A stretch of 64,000 bases of DNA from positions 1,736,001 through 1,800,000 of the forward strand of contig NZ_JAUSZZ010000001.1 in NCBI RefSeq assembly GCF_030818075.1. The letters are read 5' to 3'. Shown piece after piece: positions 35,883 to 45,395 of this stretch (its first letter is position 1; every line of letters begins with the position of its first letter). Source of the stretch: Microbacterium proteolyticum (GTDB lineage Bacteria; Actinomycetota; Actinomycetes; Actinomycetales; Microbacteriaceae). The notes under the pieces were generated by a model. The model did not search any database and had not been told where the DNA came from. It saw only the letters and a program-made list of their open reading frames with translations. The position numbers and the translations under genes are program-made.

Positions 35883-37160
35883 ATGCCCGCTACCGTCGTC
35901 CGCCACCAGGACAATGTGACCACCCGCCGCCTGATCGCCGAGCGCAAGCCCGGCCACAGCCTGCCGGCGCCGTTCTACACGAGCGACGAGATCTTCGACC
36001 TCGATCTCGACGCGATCTTCGGGAAGCATTGGATTTTCGTCGCCTCCGAAGCCGAGATCCGCGAGCCCGGCGACTACGTCACCGTCGAGTTCGGAAAGAC
36101 CTCCCTGCTCGTCATCCGCGACGATGACGAGAACGTGCAGGTGCTGCACAACGTGTGCCGCCACCGCGGCGCCCGCATCCTCACCCCGGGCTCCGGCTCC
36201 GTCGGCAACCTCGTCTGCGGCTACCACCAGTGGACGTACAAGCCCGACGGCACGCTCATCTGGGCGGCATCCGCGGCCGACGACTTCGACACGAGCTGCC
36301 ACAACCTGCGCAAGGTGGCGTTCCGCTCGATCGCGGGGCTGATCTATGTCAACCTCTCGGACGAGCCCAACGACGACATCGACGAGGTGGCATCCATCGT
36401 GGCGCCCTACTTCGAGCAGCACCAGCTGAAGCGTGCCAAGGTCGCCAAGCAGATCGACCTCATCGAGCTCGGCAACTGGAAGCTCACGATGGAGAACAAT
36501 CGGGAGTGCTACCACTGCGACATGCACCCCGAGCTCGGCTGCACGTACTTCATCACGTGGGGTTACCCCGAGGACGCCATCCCGCCGCACCTGCAGGAGA
36601 CCCACGAGCGCTACCTGTCGGCCGAGGCCGAGCTCGAGCACAAGTGCGTCGAGCGAGGGCTCCCCTTCGCGGGCATCGAGCAGCTCGACACCCGCACGAT
36701 GGGCTTCCGCGTGCAGCGCGAAGCGCTCGACGGCGAGGGCGAGTCGTACAGCATGACGGGTGCGAAGCTGGTGAACAAGCTGCTCGGCGACTTCGACGAC
36801 GCCAAGCTCGGGCGCCTCTCGATGCACACGCAGCCGAACTTCTGGTGCCACTTCATGGCCGACCACGCCATCACCTTCGCGGTGCTGCCGATCGCCCCCG
36901 GCCGCACGCTCGTGCGCACGACGTGGCTCGTCCACGAGGACGCCGTCGAGGGCATCGACTACAACGTCGACGACCTCACGTACGTGTGGCGTGAGACCAA
37001 CGCGCAGGACGCCGCGTTCGTCGAACTCGCGCAGCGCGGCGTCACCGACCCGGCGTACATCCCCGGGCCGTACGTGCCCAGCGAGTACCAGGTCGACGCC
37101 TTCTGCAACTGGTACATCGACAAGCTCACCGTGCACCTGGACGCCGAGGGCGCCGAGTGA
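35883..37160 (+). CDS. gbcA: Glycine betaine demethylase oxygenase subunit, Rieske type
   Basis: 425 residues, the size of GbcA. The Rieske cluster motif is CRHRGARI...CGYHQW (C-x-H, 17 residues, C-x2-H) near residue 95. The non-heme iron ligands are in the C-terminal domain (ENNRECYHCDMHPELG). GbcA with GbcB demethylates glycine betaine to dimethylglycine and formaldehyde. Stachydrine or carnitine oxygenases are the closest alternatives, but the neighbouring dmg, soxA and betAB favour betaine. Stop overlaps gbcB by GTGA. Confidence 0.88.
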   Translation: MPATVVRHQDNVTTRRLIAERKPGHSLPAPFYTSDEIFDLDLDAIFGKHWIFVASEAEIREPGDYVTVEFGKTSLLVIRDDDENVQVLHNVCRHRGARILTPGSGSVGNLVCGYHQWTYKPDGTLIWAASAADDFDTSCHNLRKVAFRSIAGLIYVNLSDEPNDDIDEVASIVAPYFEQHQLKRAKVAKQIDLIELGNWKLTMENNRECYHCDMHPELGCTYFITWGYPEDAIPPHLQETHERYLSAEAELEHKCVERGLPFAGIEQLDTRTMGFRVQREALDGEGESYSMTGAKLVNKLLGDFDDAKLGRLSMHTQPNFWCHFMADHAITFAVLPIAPGRTLVRTTWLVHEDAVEGIDYNVDDLTYVWRETNAQDAAFVELAQRGVTDPAYIPGPYVPSEYQVDAFCNWYIDKLTVHLDAEGAE

Positions 37161-38236
37161 GCACCGTCTTCGCGCCGGGCGCGCTGCTGCACGACCACGA
37201 CCGCTGGGACGACGACCCCTCGCCTCGCATGCTGCGCTGCGCGCGCATCGTCGCGCGGACCCCGCACATCTCGACCTTCGAGTTCGTCTCCGACGACCGG
37301 CGGGCGCTGCCCCGCGCCGCCGGCCAGTACGTCACGGTGAGCGCGGACATCGACGGTGAGCGCGTGAGCCGCTGCTACACCGTCAGCTCTCCTCCGACGC
37401 GCCCGTACTCGGTGCAGCTCACGGTCAAGCGGGAGGCCGACGGGGTGTTCTCGCGCTGGCTGCACGACACCCTGCGCGTGGGCGACCGCCTCGAGCTGAG
37501 CGGTCCGGCGGGGGAGTTCTCCACCGCCTTCCATCCGTCGGAGCGCGTGCTGCTGCTGGCCGCGGGCGTGGGCATCACGCCCATGATCGCGGTGCTCGAG
37601 GCGCTCCACGACCTCGGCGACGGCACCGACGCGGTGCTGCTGCACAACTCGCACGACCCGGAGTCCGTGGTGTTCGCGCGCGAGCTGGAGGCTCTGGCGA
37701 ACGGCAATGACACGATCCGCGTCGTCCAGGCCGTCTCGGTCGACCCCGCCGGCACGTGGGCGGGCCCCGTCGGACGACTGGATGCCGCCATGCTCACGCA
37801 GCACGTGCCCGACCTCACGACGCGCGAGGTGTTCGTGTGCGGCCCCGACGCGTACATGCAGCACGCGGTCGCCCTGCTGGAAGAGCTGGGCGTGCCCGCC
37901 GAGCGCATCCACGTCGAGTCGTTCGTGCTCGCCGAGATCGCCCCGCCCGAGGTCAACGACGCCCAGGGCGCGCCTGGTCACACCGTGAGCTTCGCGCGCA
38001 GCGGCAAGAGCGTCGTCATCGCCGAGGGCGAGACCGTTCTGCAGGCGGCCAAGCAGGTCGGCATCCGGATCATGACGTCGTGTCAGAACGGTCTGTGCGG
38101 CACGTGCAAGATCGTGAAGATCGCGGGCGAGGTCGACATCGCGCACAACGGCGGCATCCGCCAGCGCGAGATCGACGCCGGCAAGATCCTCGCGTGCTGC
38201 TCGCGGCCGAAGGGGCCGGTCGAGGTCGACGTCTGA
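37157..38236 (+). CDS. gbcB: Glycine betaine demethylase reductase subunit
   Basis: 359 residues. FAD-binding domain (RCYTVSSPP), NAD-binding domain (LLLAAGVGITPMIAVLEAL), then a C-terminal plant-type ferredoxin with CQNGLCGTCK...CCSRP, the 2Fe-2S ligands. It passes electrons from NAD(P)H to GbcA. GTG start overlapping gbcA. Confidence 0.9.
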   Translation: MSTVFAPGALLHDHDRWDDDPSPRMLRCARIVARTPHISTFEFVSDDRRALPRAAGQYVTVSADIDGERVSRCYTVSSPPTRPYSVQLTVKREADGVFSRWLHDTLRVGDRLELSGPAGEFSTAFHPSERVLLLAAGVGITPMIAVLEALHDLGDGTDAVLLHNSHDPESVVFARELEALANGNDTIRVVQAVSVDPAGTWAGPVGRLDAAMLTQHVPDLTTREVFVCGPDAYMQHAVALLEELGVPAERIHVESFVLAEIAPPEVNDAQGAPGHTVSFARSGKSVVIAEGETVLQAAKQVGIRIMTSCQNGLCGTCKIVKIAGEVDIAHNGGIRQREIDAGKILACCSRPKGPVEVDV

Positions 38237-38280
38237 TCCTCCGCTTCTGCGGTGTCGGTGCCGCGTGCGACAGTTGAGGA

Positions 38281-38757
38281 ATGTTCCGACGCGCGCGGAT
38301 CGCTGATGCTGAGGCGATCGGACGCTTCCAGACGCGGGCGTGGGAGCAGGCGTACCGCGGTCTCGTCGCGGACGAGTATCTGGATGCCACGACGTGGCAG
38401 GTCCGCGCCGCGCGCTGGCGAGACCGGATGGCGTCCGGCGAGCGGAAGGTGTGGCTCGCGGAGGTCGACCGTGCGCTGGTCGGGGTAGCGAGTACGGAGA
38501 AGACGGACGCGCATCGTTCCGACCTTCCCGCCACAGAACTCGCGTCGATCTATGTCGACTCCGCCTGGCACGGGCGCGGGGTGGGGTCGCAGCTTCTCGA
38601 GTGCGCGATCGGAGACCTGCCCGCTCACCTGTGGGTGTTCGACGCGAACGCGCGAGCGCAGCGGTTCTACGCCACGCACGGGTTTCTGGCGACGGCCGAG
38701 GCACAGGTCGACCGGGATACGCGTCTCGGCGAAACGCGCTGGGTGCGAGGCGTCTAG
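38281..38757 (+). CDS. GNAT family N-acetyltransferase
   Basis: 158 residues. Acetyl-CoA motif A is visible as LASIYVDSAWHGRGVGSQLLECAI near residue 90, and the C-terminal NARAQRFYATHGF segment is typical. Substrate unknown. It lies 44 bases after gbcB but shows no functional link to betaine. Confidence 0.88.
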   Translation: MFRRARIADAEAIGRFQTRAWEQAYRGLVADEYLDATTWQVRAARWRDRMASGERKVWLAEVDRALVGVASTEKTDAHRSDLPATELASIYVDSAWHGRGVGSQLLECAIGDLPAHLWVFDANARAQRFYATHGFLATAEAQVDRDTRLGETRWVRGV

Positions 38758-38780
38758 GACGAGGTATCCGCGTCGTCGCA

Positions 38781-39515
38781 CTAGTGCGCGGCGTGAGCGG
38801 GCCCCGCGTGCTTCACCCAGGCCTCGACGTGCAGGATGTCGGCCGGGAATCGATTCACGACGGATGCGAGTCGTGGCGAGATGCGACGTACGAGGACGCG
38901 GGCGCGGAAGCGGCCGTCGGCATCCCAGCCCGTTCCGAACTCGTAGGGGTCGGGCTCGCTCGCCAGTGCCTGGTCCTCTGCGAGATGAACCTGATCGAGG
39001 CTCCATTCGCTGCGCACGACGTGAAGATGGCGGCCCAGAAGCGGTTCCAGCCGCGCGCGCACCGCAGTGACGTCCACTGCCGATGCGAGTCCGAACCACC
39101 CCCGCTGCCCTCTCGCCGCCAGGAAGGCGACGAGCGCACCGCCCCGCATCATGTCGCAGGCGTCGAGCACCTCGCGACGCAGGATCGCTGAGCGGTCTCG
39201 GACGCCGTCCACGTCGGCGAAGCGATCCTCGCGCAGCCCGTCGAACGGCGCGACGCCACGGCCTCCCCGCGTCGCGATCGCCTCGCTGATTCCCTCGCCC
39301 GTCCAGACCCCACGAACCGTGACCATCCCGCTCTGTTGAGCGCCGATGAGGCCGTCGACGGGTAGCACGGCGAAATCGTCCGCCGCGTTGAAGAATTCGC
39401 CGTAGACGCCTTCGCCGCGCATGACGAGGCAATACGACGACCCGTCCCTGCGGAGCAGTCCCGTGGCGGTCACGCGGTCGCCGACGTCGACCGGCACCAG
39501 CTCGGCATGCTGCAT
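38781..39515 (-). CDS. Unknown protein, 244 residues
   Basis: No family recognised. It is acidic and soluble, without signal peptide or helices, and has a well-formed AAGGAG ribosome site before the ATG at 39515. One internal stretch (SEWSLDQVHLAEDQALASEPDPYEFGTGW) looks structured. Convergent with the GNAT gene, 23 bases apart. Confidence 0.75.
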   Translation of the reverse strand: MQHAELVPVDVGDRVTATGLLRRDGSSYCLVMRGEGVYGEFFNAADDFAVLPVDGLIGAQQSGMVTVRGVWTGEGISEAIATRGGRGVAPFDGLREDRFADVDGVRDRSAILRREVLDACDMMRGGALVAFLAARGQRGWFGLASAVDVTAVRARLEPLLGRHLHVVRSEWSLDQVHLAEDQALASEPDPYEFGTGWDADGRFRARVLVRRISPRLASVVNRFPADILHVEAWVKHAGPAHAAH

Positions 39516-39664
39516 CGGCGGCTCCTTCGCGTCGACGCCCCGCGCGGCGAGAGTCGATCTCGGACAGCAACAGACTGACACAGCTGTTTCCCGGAAGCAC
39601 GCGGTGCGTATCGATCGACGGGATGCCGAGATGCTGGCGGCACGTGCCCGGTCTCGTCATCCGG

Positions 39665-39907
39665 CTAGTGACCGTCCATCACTGGTCCCTCCGTGGCATC
39701 CAGGAAGTCGGCGGCGAGTTTCGCGACCTCGGAGTGATACCGACGGCCGGCTCTTTCGCTTCCCTCGTCGAGCCCGTCATCGAACTCGACGAGTGGCTGT
39801 GCCGCGTCCGGTCCGTCATGGCCGATGCTGTCGTGCACCCAGGAGGAGAAGAAACGGACCTCGTCCGGATCGACGGGCCCTCCGAGCGTGTCCCGCCGAG
39901 GGCACAT
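39665..39907 (-). CDS. Possible small acidic protein
   Basis: 80 residues with balanced, mildly acidic composition (SSWVHDSIGHDGPDAAQPLV). No family recognised and no clear ribosome site before the ATG. The opposite strand is also open but reads as low-quality Arg/Pro-rich sequence here. Upstream of it, 39516-39664 shows nothing. Confidence 0.45.
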   Translation of the reverse strand: MCPRRDTLGGPVDPDEVRFFSSWVHDSIGHDGPDAAQPLVEFDDGLDEGSERAGRRYHSEVAKLAADFLDATEGPVMDGH

Positions 39908-39994
39908 GGACGTCGGCCGAGCTCGGCCGCCCGCTCCACGTCCGATACAAGACCGCTTCCTCCGCGCGGACTTTGGCCGCTACGGTCGGGAGGC

Positions 39995-40210
39995 ATGGGG
40001 CGAGTGAGCATCGAAGATCCTCTGATCCGGCGACGGCCACTCGGCGGGGGGTGGGGAGTCGCGGCGGCGCTCGCGGTGCAGGCGCTGTGCGTCGCCCTGG
40101 CGTTCGCATGCGGAGCCGCTGGCGGGTGGGCGTGGTCGTGGACGCTCTTCCTCGCCGTCCCCCTCGTCAACTTCGTCGTCTACGGAATGGGCAGTCGCCG
40201 CACGCTCTGA
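39995..40210 (+). CDS. Small two-helix membrane protein
   Basis: 71 residues with hydrophobic segments at about 20-42 and 46-64. Unknown function. The ATG at 39995 lies close behind a -10-like TACGGT (39981-39986), so it may be leaderless; alternatively GTG at 40004 would use GGGAGG at 39988. Confidence 0.65.
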   Translation: MGRVSIEDPLIRRRPLGGGWGVAAALAVQALCVALAFACGAAGGWAWSWTLFLAVPLVNFVVYGMGSRRTL

Positions 40211-40292
40211 GGCAGCCCGACACGAGACGGATCAGCGGGGCGCGCGCTCGCCGATTCTCCGCGTCGGGGCCCTTCAGGGTGGGGGCGAGCCA

Positions 40293-40359
40293 TGCATAAA
40301 CACGATCCGTGCGCAGAAACGCGAGCACATCGTGTTTATGCGCACGGATCGCGTTTATG
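40293..40359. repeat. 22-bp inverted repeat with nested copy
   Basis: GCATAAACACGATCCGTGCGCA and its complement with one mismatch (at 40338-40359), separated by a 23-base loop that itself carries GTGTTTA. A word GTTTATGCG occurs twice. It differs in sequence from the GCGTGAG family. The 340-base gap holds this and the GC-rich tract that follows. Confidence 0.8.
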
Positions 40360-40545
40360 CGTGCCCCGCGGGACCCGACCGGCGCCCCGCCGCCCCGCCG
40401 CGCCGCCGCCTTGGCGGCCCGGCGCCCCGCCGCCCAGCCGCCCCGCCGCCCCGACGGCCCGGCGGCATGCGGCCCGGCGCCCGCGCGCCCCGACGGCTCG
40501 GCGGCATGCGGCCCGGCGCCCGGACGCGAGTCTTCCGCGCCGATG
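40360..40545. repeat. GC-only low-complexity tract
   Basis: Runs of CGCCCCGCCGCCC and a direct repeat of about 33 bases at 39-base spacing (CCGACGGCNCGGCGGCATGC... at 40451 and 40490). No gene seen; frames across it encode Pro/Ala/Arg only. Confidence 0.8.
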
Positions 40546-40550
40546 CGCGG

Positions 40551-41717
40551 TCAGGCGCCCTGCAGCACCGCCCGCGTCGGGTCGAACAGTGTCGGGGGCA
40601 GCATGGCCGACCGCCCGTCGAGAGCGAGGTCGGCGAGGATCTCGCCGACCACCGGCACGAATTTGAAGCCGTGGCCGCTGAAGCCGCAGGCGATCTGGAT
40701 CTGCTCGTGCAGGGGGTGCGCGCCGATGACGAAGTGCTCGTCGGGCGTCACCGAGTACAGGCATGTCTTCGCCTGCACGACCGGGCCGGTGAGGTACGGG
40801 AAAAGCTGCAGGGCGCGCTCGCGCATCTCGGCGATCTCGTGGTCGTAGACGTTGCGGTCGATCGTGTTCGCCGTGGTGGGGGAGCCCTTGCGGAAGAAGC
40901 CGAGCTTCAGGCCACCGGCGGGGCCGTCGGTCATGGGGAAGCCGTAGATCTGCTGGTTGCCGTGGGTCTCTTCGATGTACACGGGATGCTGCTTGTCGCT
41001 GTAGCGCTCGTACGGCACCGCATCGCTGTACTCGGGGGAGAACCAGTAGAAGATCATGCGGTCGATCGACAGCGGAAGGTTCAGCTCGGGCAGCACCTGC
41101 GGCGCCCAGGGGCCGGGGGTGATGACGAGACGGTCGGCGCCGTAGGTGCCCTGCGTGGTCACGACCTCGACACCGCCGTTCGGCGTCGCCTGCCAGTGCG
41201 TCACCGGCTCGTGGAAGCGGAGCGTCGCGCCCTTCTTCGCCGCGACCTCGGCGTTGGCGATCGTGGTCTCCTCGGGGCGGACGTACCCCGCGTTGGCCTC
41301 GTACACGGCCACGGCGTCGTCGGCCGGGTTCATCGTGGGGAAGCGTCGGCGGATCTCGTCGGCATCCAGGATCTCGTGCGGCAGGTTGTGCAGCTCGGAC
41401 GCCTCTTTGCTGCCGCGGAAGGTGATGTCATCCGGGTCGCCGATGTAGATGCCGCCGCAGAGCTCCATGATGTCGCGGCCCGACTCGGCTTCGAGCGTGC
41501 GCCAGCCCTCGTACGCGCGCTGCAGCAGCGGCACGTACTCGGGGCTCTCGAAATACGACTGCCGGATGATCCGCGTGCCGCCGTGCGCGGCGCCCTGGTC
41601 GTGGCCGGGTGCGAACGTCTCGAGACCCAGGACCTTCGCGCCCCGTTCGGCGAGGGTGTTGGCGGCGGCGCCGCCCATCGACCCCAGGCCGAGGACGATG
41701 ACGTCGTAGTGCTCCAT
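40551..41717 (-). CDS. soxA: Monomeric sarcosine oxidase
   Basis: 388 residues, standard for MSOX. The FAD-binding loop is VIVLGLGSMGGAAANTL at the start. KTCLYSVTPDEHF near residue 316 contains the Cys that binds FAD covalently. It oxidises sarcosine to glycine with formaldehyde and peroxide. GAAGGAACC precedes the ATG at 41717. Follows dmg, giving the last demethylation step of betaine breakdown. Confidence 0.92.
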   Translation of the reverse strand: MEHYDVIVLGLGSMGGAAANTLAERGAKVLGLETFAPGHDQGAAHGGTRIIRQSYFESPEYVPLLQRAYEGWRTLEAESGRDIMELCGGIYIGDPDDITFRGSKEASELHNLPHEILDADEIRRRFPTMNPADDAVAVYEANAGYVRPEETTIANAEVAAKKGATLRFHEPVTHWQATPNGGVEVVTTQGTYGADRLVITPGPWAPQVLPELNLPLSIDRMIFYWFSPEYSDAVPYERYSDKQHPVYIEETHGNQQIYGFPMTDGPAGGLKLGFFRKGSPTTANTIDRNVYDHEIAEMRERALQLFPYLTGPVVQAKTCLYSVTPDEHFVIGAHPLHEQIQIACGFSGHGFKFVPVVGEILADLALDGRSAMLPPTLFDPTRAVLQGA

Positions 41718-41754
41718 CGTGGTGGTTCCTTCTCGTATCGATGCGGACGCCGGC

Positions 41755-44247
41755 TCAGCGGCGGATCGCGGCCATCTCGGGGTCGAACAGGGGCTCGGTG
41801 CGCACGGTCGCCGGCAGACGCTCGGCGAAGTACTCGACCTCCAGTGTCGTGCCGGGGTCGGCGAGCTCGGGCGGCAGCCACGCGTACGCGATCGACGCCC
41901 CGATCGTGTAGCCCTGGTCGGCGCTGGTGACGTAGCCCACGGCATCCGTGGTTCCGGGGACGAACACCGGTTCTGAACCCAGGACCACGCGGGTCGGGTC
42001 GTCGAGGGTCAGCGGGACGAGGCGCGTGGTCACGGGACGCTCGGCGAGGGCGGCCTTGCCGAGGAAGTCGTCTTTGGCCATGCGCACCGCGAAGCTCAGA
42101 CCCGCCTCGGCGGGGGTGTGTTCGCGCGTCATGTCGTGGCCGAAGGCGCGGTAGCCCTTCTCGAGGCGCAGGGCGTTGAACGCGCGTCGGCCGGCGGCGA
42201 TGATGCCGTGCGTCTGGCCCGCCTCCCACAGGGCGTCCCAGAGGAAGACGGCGTTGTCGGCGCTGACGTACAGCTCCCAGCCGAGTTCGCCGACGTAGCT
42301 GACGCGCAGGGCCAGCACGCTGACGCCCGCGATGTCGATCTGCTTCGCACGGAAGAAGCCGAAGCCCTCGTTGGAGACGTCGTCGTGGGTGAGCGACTCC
42401 AGCACGGCGCGGGCGTTCGGTCCCCACAGCCCCAGGCCGCCCTGGCCGGACGAGAGCGAACGCACCCAGACCCCCTCGGGCGCCTGCGTGGTCAGGTGCA
42501 CGAGGTCGAGGTTGCCGTTCGTGCCGATCATGTACCGCTCGGTGTCGAGGCGGGTGACGGTGACATCCGACAGGATGCCGCCCTGTTCGTCGAGCATCAT
42601 GCCGTAGACGACCCGGCCGATGGCGACGTCGACGTTCGTGGTGAGCAGACGCTGCAGCAGCGCGGTGGTGCCCGGGCCGAAGACCTCGACGCGGGGGAGC
42701 GCGGTCAGGTCGTACAGGGCGACCGCCGAGCGGGTGGCGTGCGCCTCGGCAGCGGCGATCGGCGACCAGTTCTGCGCGGCCCACTCGTCGCGCACGGGAA
42801 CGGTGTCGAGCTGGTCGACCAGGCCCGCGTTCGCCTCGAACCACAGCGGCCGCTCCCATCCACCGCCCTCGCCGAAGACGGCGCCGAGCTCTTCGTACCG
42901 CTGGTGGAAGGGCGTGCGGCGCAGGCCCCGCAGGCGCTGGGTGGGGGTGTGCGGGTGACGCACGTCGTAGACCTCGTCGTACGACTCCGACGAACGCTCG
43001 CGCGTGAACCGGCGGCTCACCACCGCGGGGTCGAAGCGGTTGAAGTCGAGGCCGTGGGTGTCGATCCCCGGGTCGCCCGAGACGATCCAGTCGGCGACGA
43101 CCTGTGCGACACCGGCCGACTGCGTGACCCACACCGCCTGCGCGAGCCACAGTCCGTCGGTTCCGGGAACGGGCCCGAGCATGGGGCCGCCGTCGGGCGT
43201 GAACGAGAAGATGCCGTTGAAGCCCGACTCGAACTCGACCCCGCGAAGCTCCGGGAGCAGGCGCTGCGCCTCCTCCCACGACGGCGCGAAGTCGTCCCAC
43301 GTCAGGGGGTGCATGGCCGGGTGCACGCCCGTGGCGGCGAAGGTGTCGGCATCCGCGATCTCGGACTGCTCCAGCGGGATGGGCCGGTGGTTGTAGGCGC
43401 CGATGCCGATGCGGTCGACGTATTCGCGGAGGTAGAGCGAGAAGTCCTGGTGGCGGAGCATGGGGCGCTTCGCCTCGTCGGTGGGGACGTTCGCGCCTTT
43501 CAGCGAGGGGACGGGTGCGCTGTACCCGAAGCCGTGCTCCATGGGCTGCATCGGCAGCTCGAAACCGAGCAGGTCGCGCGAGACGCCGGGGCCCCACAGG
43601 CCCGCGCACGAGATGACGATGTCGGCGGGAACGAAGTCGGGCTCGGCCGAGCCGGCCGGCACGGGAACGACCTTCACGCCGGTCACCCGCCCGCCGGAAC
43701 GCTCGATGCCGACGACGCGGGTATTGCCGACGATGCGGGCACCGCGGTCCTGGGCGCGCTCGGCCTGCCACTGCACGGCGGCCGCGCTCTTGACGATCCC
43801 GTCGGTGGGGGTGAGCCAGCCGCCGAGCACGCCCGAGACGTCGAGTCCCGGCCACAGCCGCGCGCACTCGTCGGGGTCGATGAGCTCGCCCGGCACGCCC
43901 CAGGATGCCGCGAGGCCGCGCCGGCGCTTGAGGTCGTGCAGGCGCTCGTCGGTGGTGGCGATCTCGAGCCCGCCGACGCGCTTGAGCAGCCACTGGCCGT
44001 TCAGCGAGACGCCGTCGAGCTTGTCGAGCGTGCGCTGGGCGAGCTGCGTCATCGTGCGGTCGCCGTTGGTCTGGAACACGAAGCCGGGCGCGTGGGAGGA
44101 CGACCCGCCGGTGATGTAGAGCGGACCCTGGTCGAACACGGTCACATCGGTGAGGCCGCGCGCGGTCAGTTCGTCGGCGAGGGCGGCGCCGACGACGCCG
44201 AGACCGATGATGACGACGCGGGGGGAACGGGCGGGAGACGAGACCAT
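41755..44247 (-). CDS. dmg: Dimethylglycine oxidase (FAD and folate domains)
   Basis: 830 residues, the same length as the Arthrobacter globiformis enzyme as I recall it. The N-terminal FAD domain (VVIIGLGVVGAALADELTARG) is followed by a GcvT-like folate domain from about residue 430 (PLWFEANAGLV, LSYVGELGWELYVSADNAVFLWDALW). It converts dimethylglycine to sarcosine and transfers the methyl group to tetrahydrofolate. Strongly similar along its length to Arthrobacter DMGO by pattern. Lies 37 bases before soxA on the minus strand, downstream of a hairpin. Confidence 0.92.
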   Translation of the reverse strand: MVSSPARSPRVVIIGLGVVGAALADELTARGLTDVTVFDQGPLYITGGSSSHAPGFVFQTNGDRTMTQLAQRTLDKLDGVSLNGQWLLKRVGGLEIATTDERLHDLKRRRGLAASWGVPGELIDPDECARLWPGLDVSGVLGGWLTPTDGIVKSAAAVQWQAERAQDRGARIVGNTRVVGIERSGGRVTGVKVVPVPAGSAEPDFVPADIVISCAGLWGPGVSRDLLGFELPMQPMEHGFGYSAPVPSLKGANVPTDEAKRPMLRHQDFSLYLREYVDRIGIGAYNHRPIPLEQSEIADADTFAATGVHPAMHPLTWDDFAPSWEEAQRLLPELRGVEFESGFNGIFSFTPDGGPMLGPVPGTDGLWLAQAVWVTQSAGVAQVVADWIVSGDPGIDTHGLDFNRFDPAVVSRRFTRERSSESYDEVYDVRHPHTPTQRLRGLRRTPFHQRYEELGAVFGEGGGWERPLWFEANAGLVDQLDTVPVRDEWAAQNWSPIAAAEAHATRSAVALYDLTALPRVEVFGPGTTALLQRLLTTNVDVAIGRVVYGMMLDEQGGILSDVTVTRLDTERYMIGTNGNLDLVHLTTQAPEGVWVRSLSSGQGGLGLWGPNARAVLESLTHDDVSNEGFGFFRAKQIDIAGVSVLALRVSYVGELGWELYVSADNAVFLWDALWEAGQTHGIIAAGRRAFNALRLEKGYRAFGHDMTREHTPAEAGLSFAVRMAKDDFLGKAALAERPVTTRLVPLTLDDPTRVVLGSEPVFVPGTTDAVGYVTSADQGYTIGASIAYAWLPPELADPGTTLEVEYFAERLPATVRTEPLFDPEMAAIRR

Positions 44248-44325
44248 GGAGAAACCTCGAGATCGGATGCGTGCGCACGATGAAGCAGCGGGCGCGGGGT
44301 GGGGCGGGGGGAATGCGGGGGTGTA

Positions 44326-44355
44326 CCGGAGGGGGCGCGTTCGCGCCCCCTCCGG
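44326..44355 (-). terminator. Perfect 14-bp hairpin between proX and dmg
   Basis: CCGGAGGGGGCGCG and its exact complement separated by two bases; with a realistic loop of 6 bases the stem is 12 bp. It lies 12 bases beyond the proX stop. It would separate the transporter operon from dmg-soxA or allow partial read-through. Confidence 0.8.
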
Positions 44356-44367
44356 GTGGAGCGGGTG

Positions 44368-45342
44368 TTACTTGATGCCCTCGAGCATCGTGGCGACCTT
44401 GTCGGGGTTGTCGTCGACCCACTCCTTGGCCGCGTCTTCGGGCGTCATGTTGTCTTTCGCGATGTAGCTGGCGACGGTGTTCTGGTCATCGTTGGTCCAC
44501 GTGAAGTTCTTCAGCAGCTTCACCGCGGGGGTGTCCTTCGCGACCCACGCCGACGAGGCGATCTTGTCGAGCGTGTAGGGCGGGTAGTCGCAGGCGACCT
44601 TCTGCGGGTCGGCATCGCAGCCGTCGGTGTAGGCGGGCAGCGTGATGTGGCCGAGCTTCTGCTCGGAGAAGAACCAGTGCGGCTCGTAGAAGTAGGCCAG
44701 CAGCGGCGTGCGGTTGGCCTCGGCCGAACGGAACGCCTCGATCAGAGCCGCCTCGGAGCCGGCGTAGACCACCTTGTAGTTCAGGCCCAGGTTGGTCACG
44801 AGGGCCTCGTCGTTGGTGACGTAGCTGGGGTCGCCGTCGAGCAGCTGGCCCTTGCCGTCGGACTCGCTGGTCTTGAAGAGGTCGGCGTACTTGTTCAGGT
44901 CGGCCGAGGTCTTCAGGTCGGGGTACTCCTCGGTCATCCACTCGGGGATGAACCAGCCGATGACCCCTTCGTTGCCGGTGGGGCCGACCTCGACGGCGGT
45001 CTTGTCGCCGTCGATGTACTTCTCCTTCAGCGACGCGTGTCCCCAGTTCTCGATGATGAGATCGACTTCGCCGGTGCCGAAGCCCTGCCAGGCGACCTCT
45101 TCCGAGATGGGCTTCTGCACGACGGTGCAGCCCAGCTCGTTCTCGGCCAGGTACGTGTACACGGCGGCATCCGCGGTGTAGCCCACCCAGTTGTTCATGG
45201 CGAGGTTGGTGGTGCCGCAGGCGGCGGCGCCACCCGCGTCGGACGAGGTGTCGTTCAGCGACGAGCCGCAGCCCGAGAGGGCGAGCACACCGGCCGAGAG
45301 GACGGCGAGGGCGGACAGGGTGCGTGTGCGGGCGTGGTGCAT
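44368..45342 (-). CDS. proX: Glycine betaine/choline ABC substrate-binding lipoprotein
   Basis: 324 residues with a lipoprotein signal (LALSGCGSS). The ProX/OpuAC-type core includes NNWVGYTADAAVYTYLAENELGC, WQGFGTGEVDLIIENWGH and FFYEPHWFF-like LLAYFYEPHWFFSEQ, where Trp/Tyr residues would cage the trimethylammonium group. GGGAGTATCC precedes the ATG at 45342. Follows proW and proV. Confidence 0.92.
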   Translation of the reverse strand: MHHARTRTLSALAVLSAGVLALSGCGSSLNDTSSDAGGAAACGTTNLAMNNWVGYTADAAVYTYLAENELGCTVVQKPISEEVAWQGFGTGEVDLIIENWGHASLKEKYIDGDKTAVEVGPTGNEGVIGWFIPEWMTEEYPDLKTSADLNKYADLFKTSESDGKGQLLDGDPSYVTNDEALVTNLGLNYKVVYAGSEAALIEAFRSAEANRTPLLAYFYEPHWFFSEQKLGHITLPAYTDGCDADPQKVACDYPPYTLDKIASSAWVAKDTPAVKLLKNFTWTNDDQNTVASYIAKDNMTPEDAAKEWVDDNPDKVATMLEGIK

Positions 45343-45395
45343 GGATACTCCCTTGGTGAGACGCGGCGTCTCGGTCGGTCGGGTCGGGACCCGGT

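Noticed and set aside
35883..37160. gbcA as a stachydrine or carnitine oxygenase
   Set aside because: Not excluded by sequence, but surrounding betAB, dmg, soxA and the ProXWV transporter all fit glycine betaine.
42118..44283. Long open frame antisense to dmg
   Set aside because: It is the mirror of a well-identified gene; its protein is Gly/Arg/Asp-rich low-quality sequence typical of shadow frames in GC-rich DNA.
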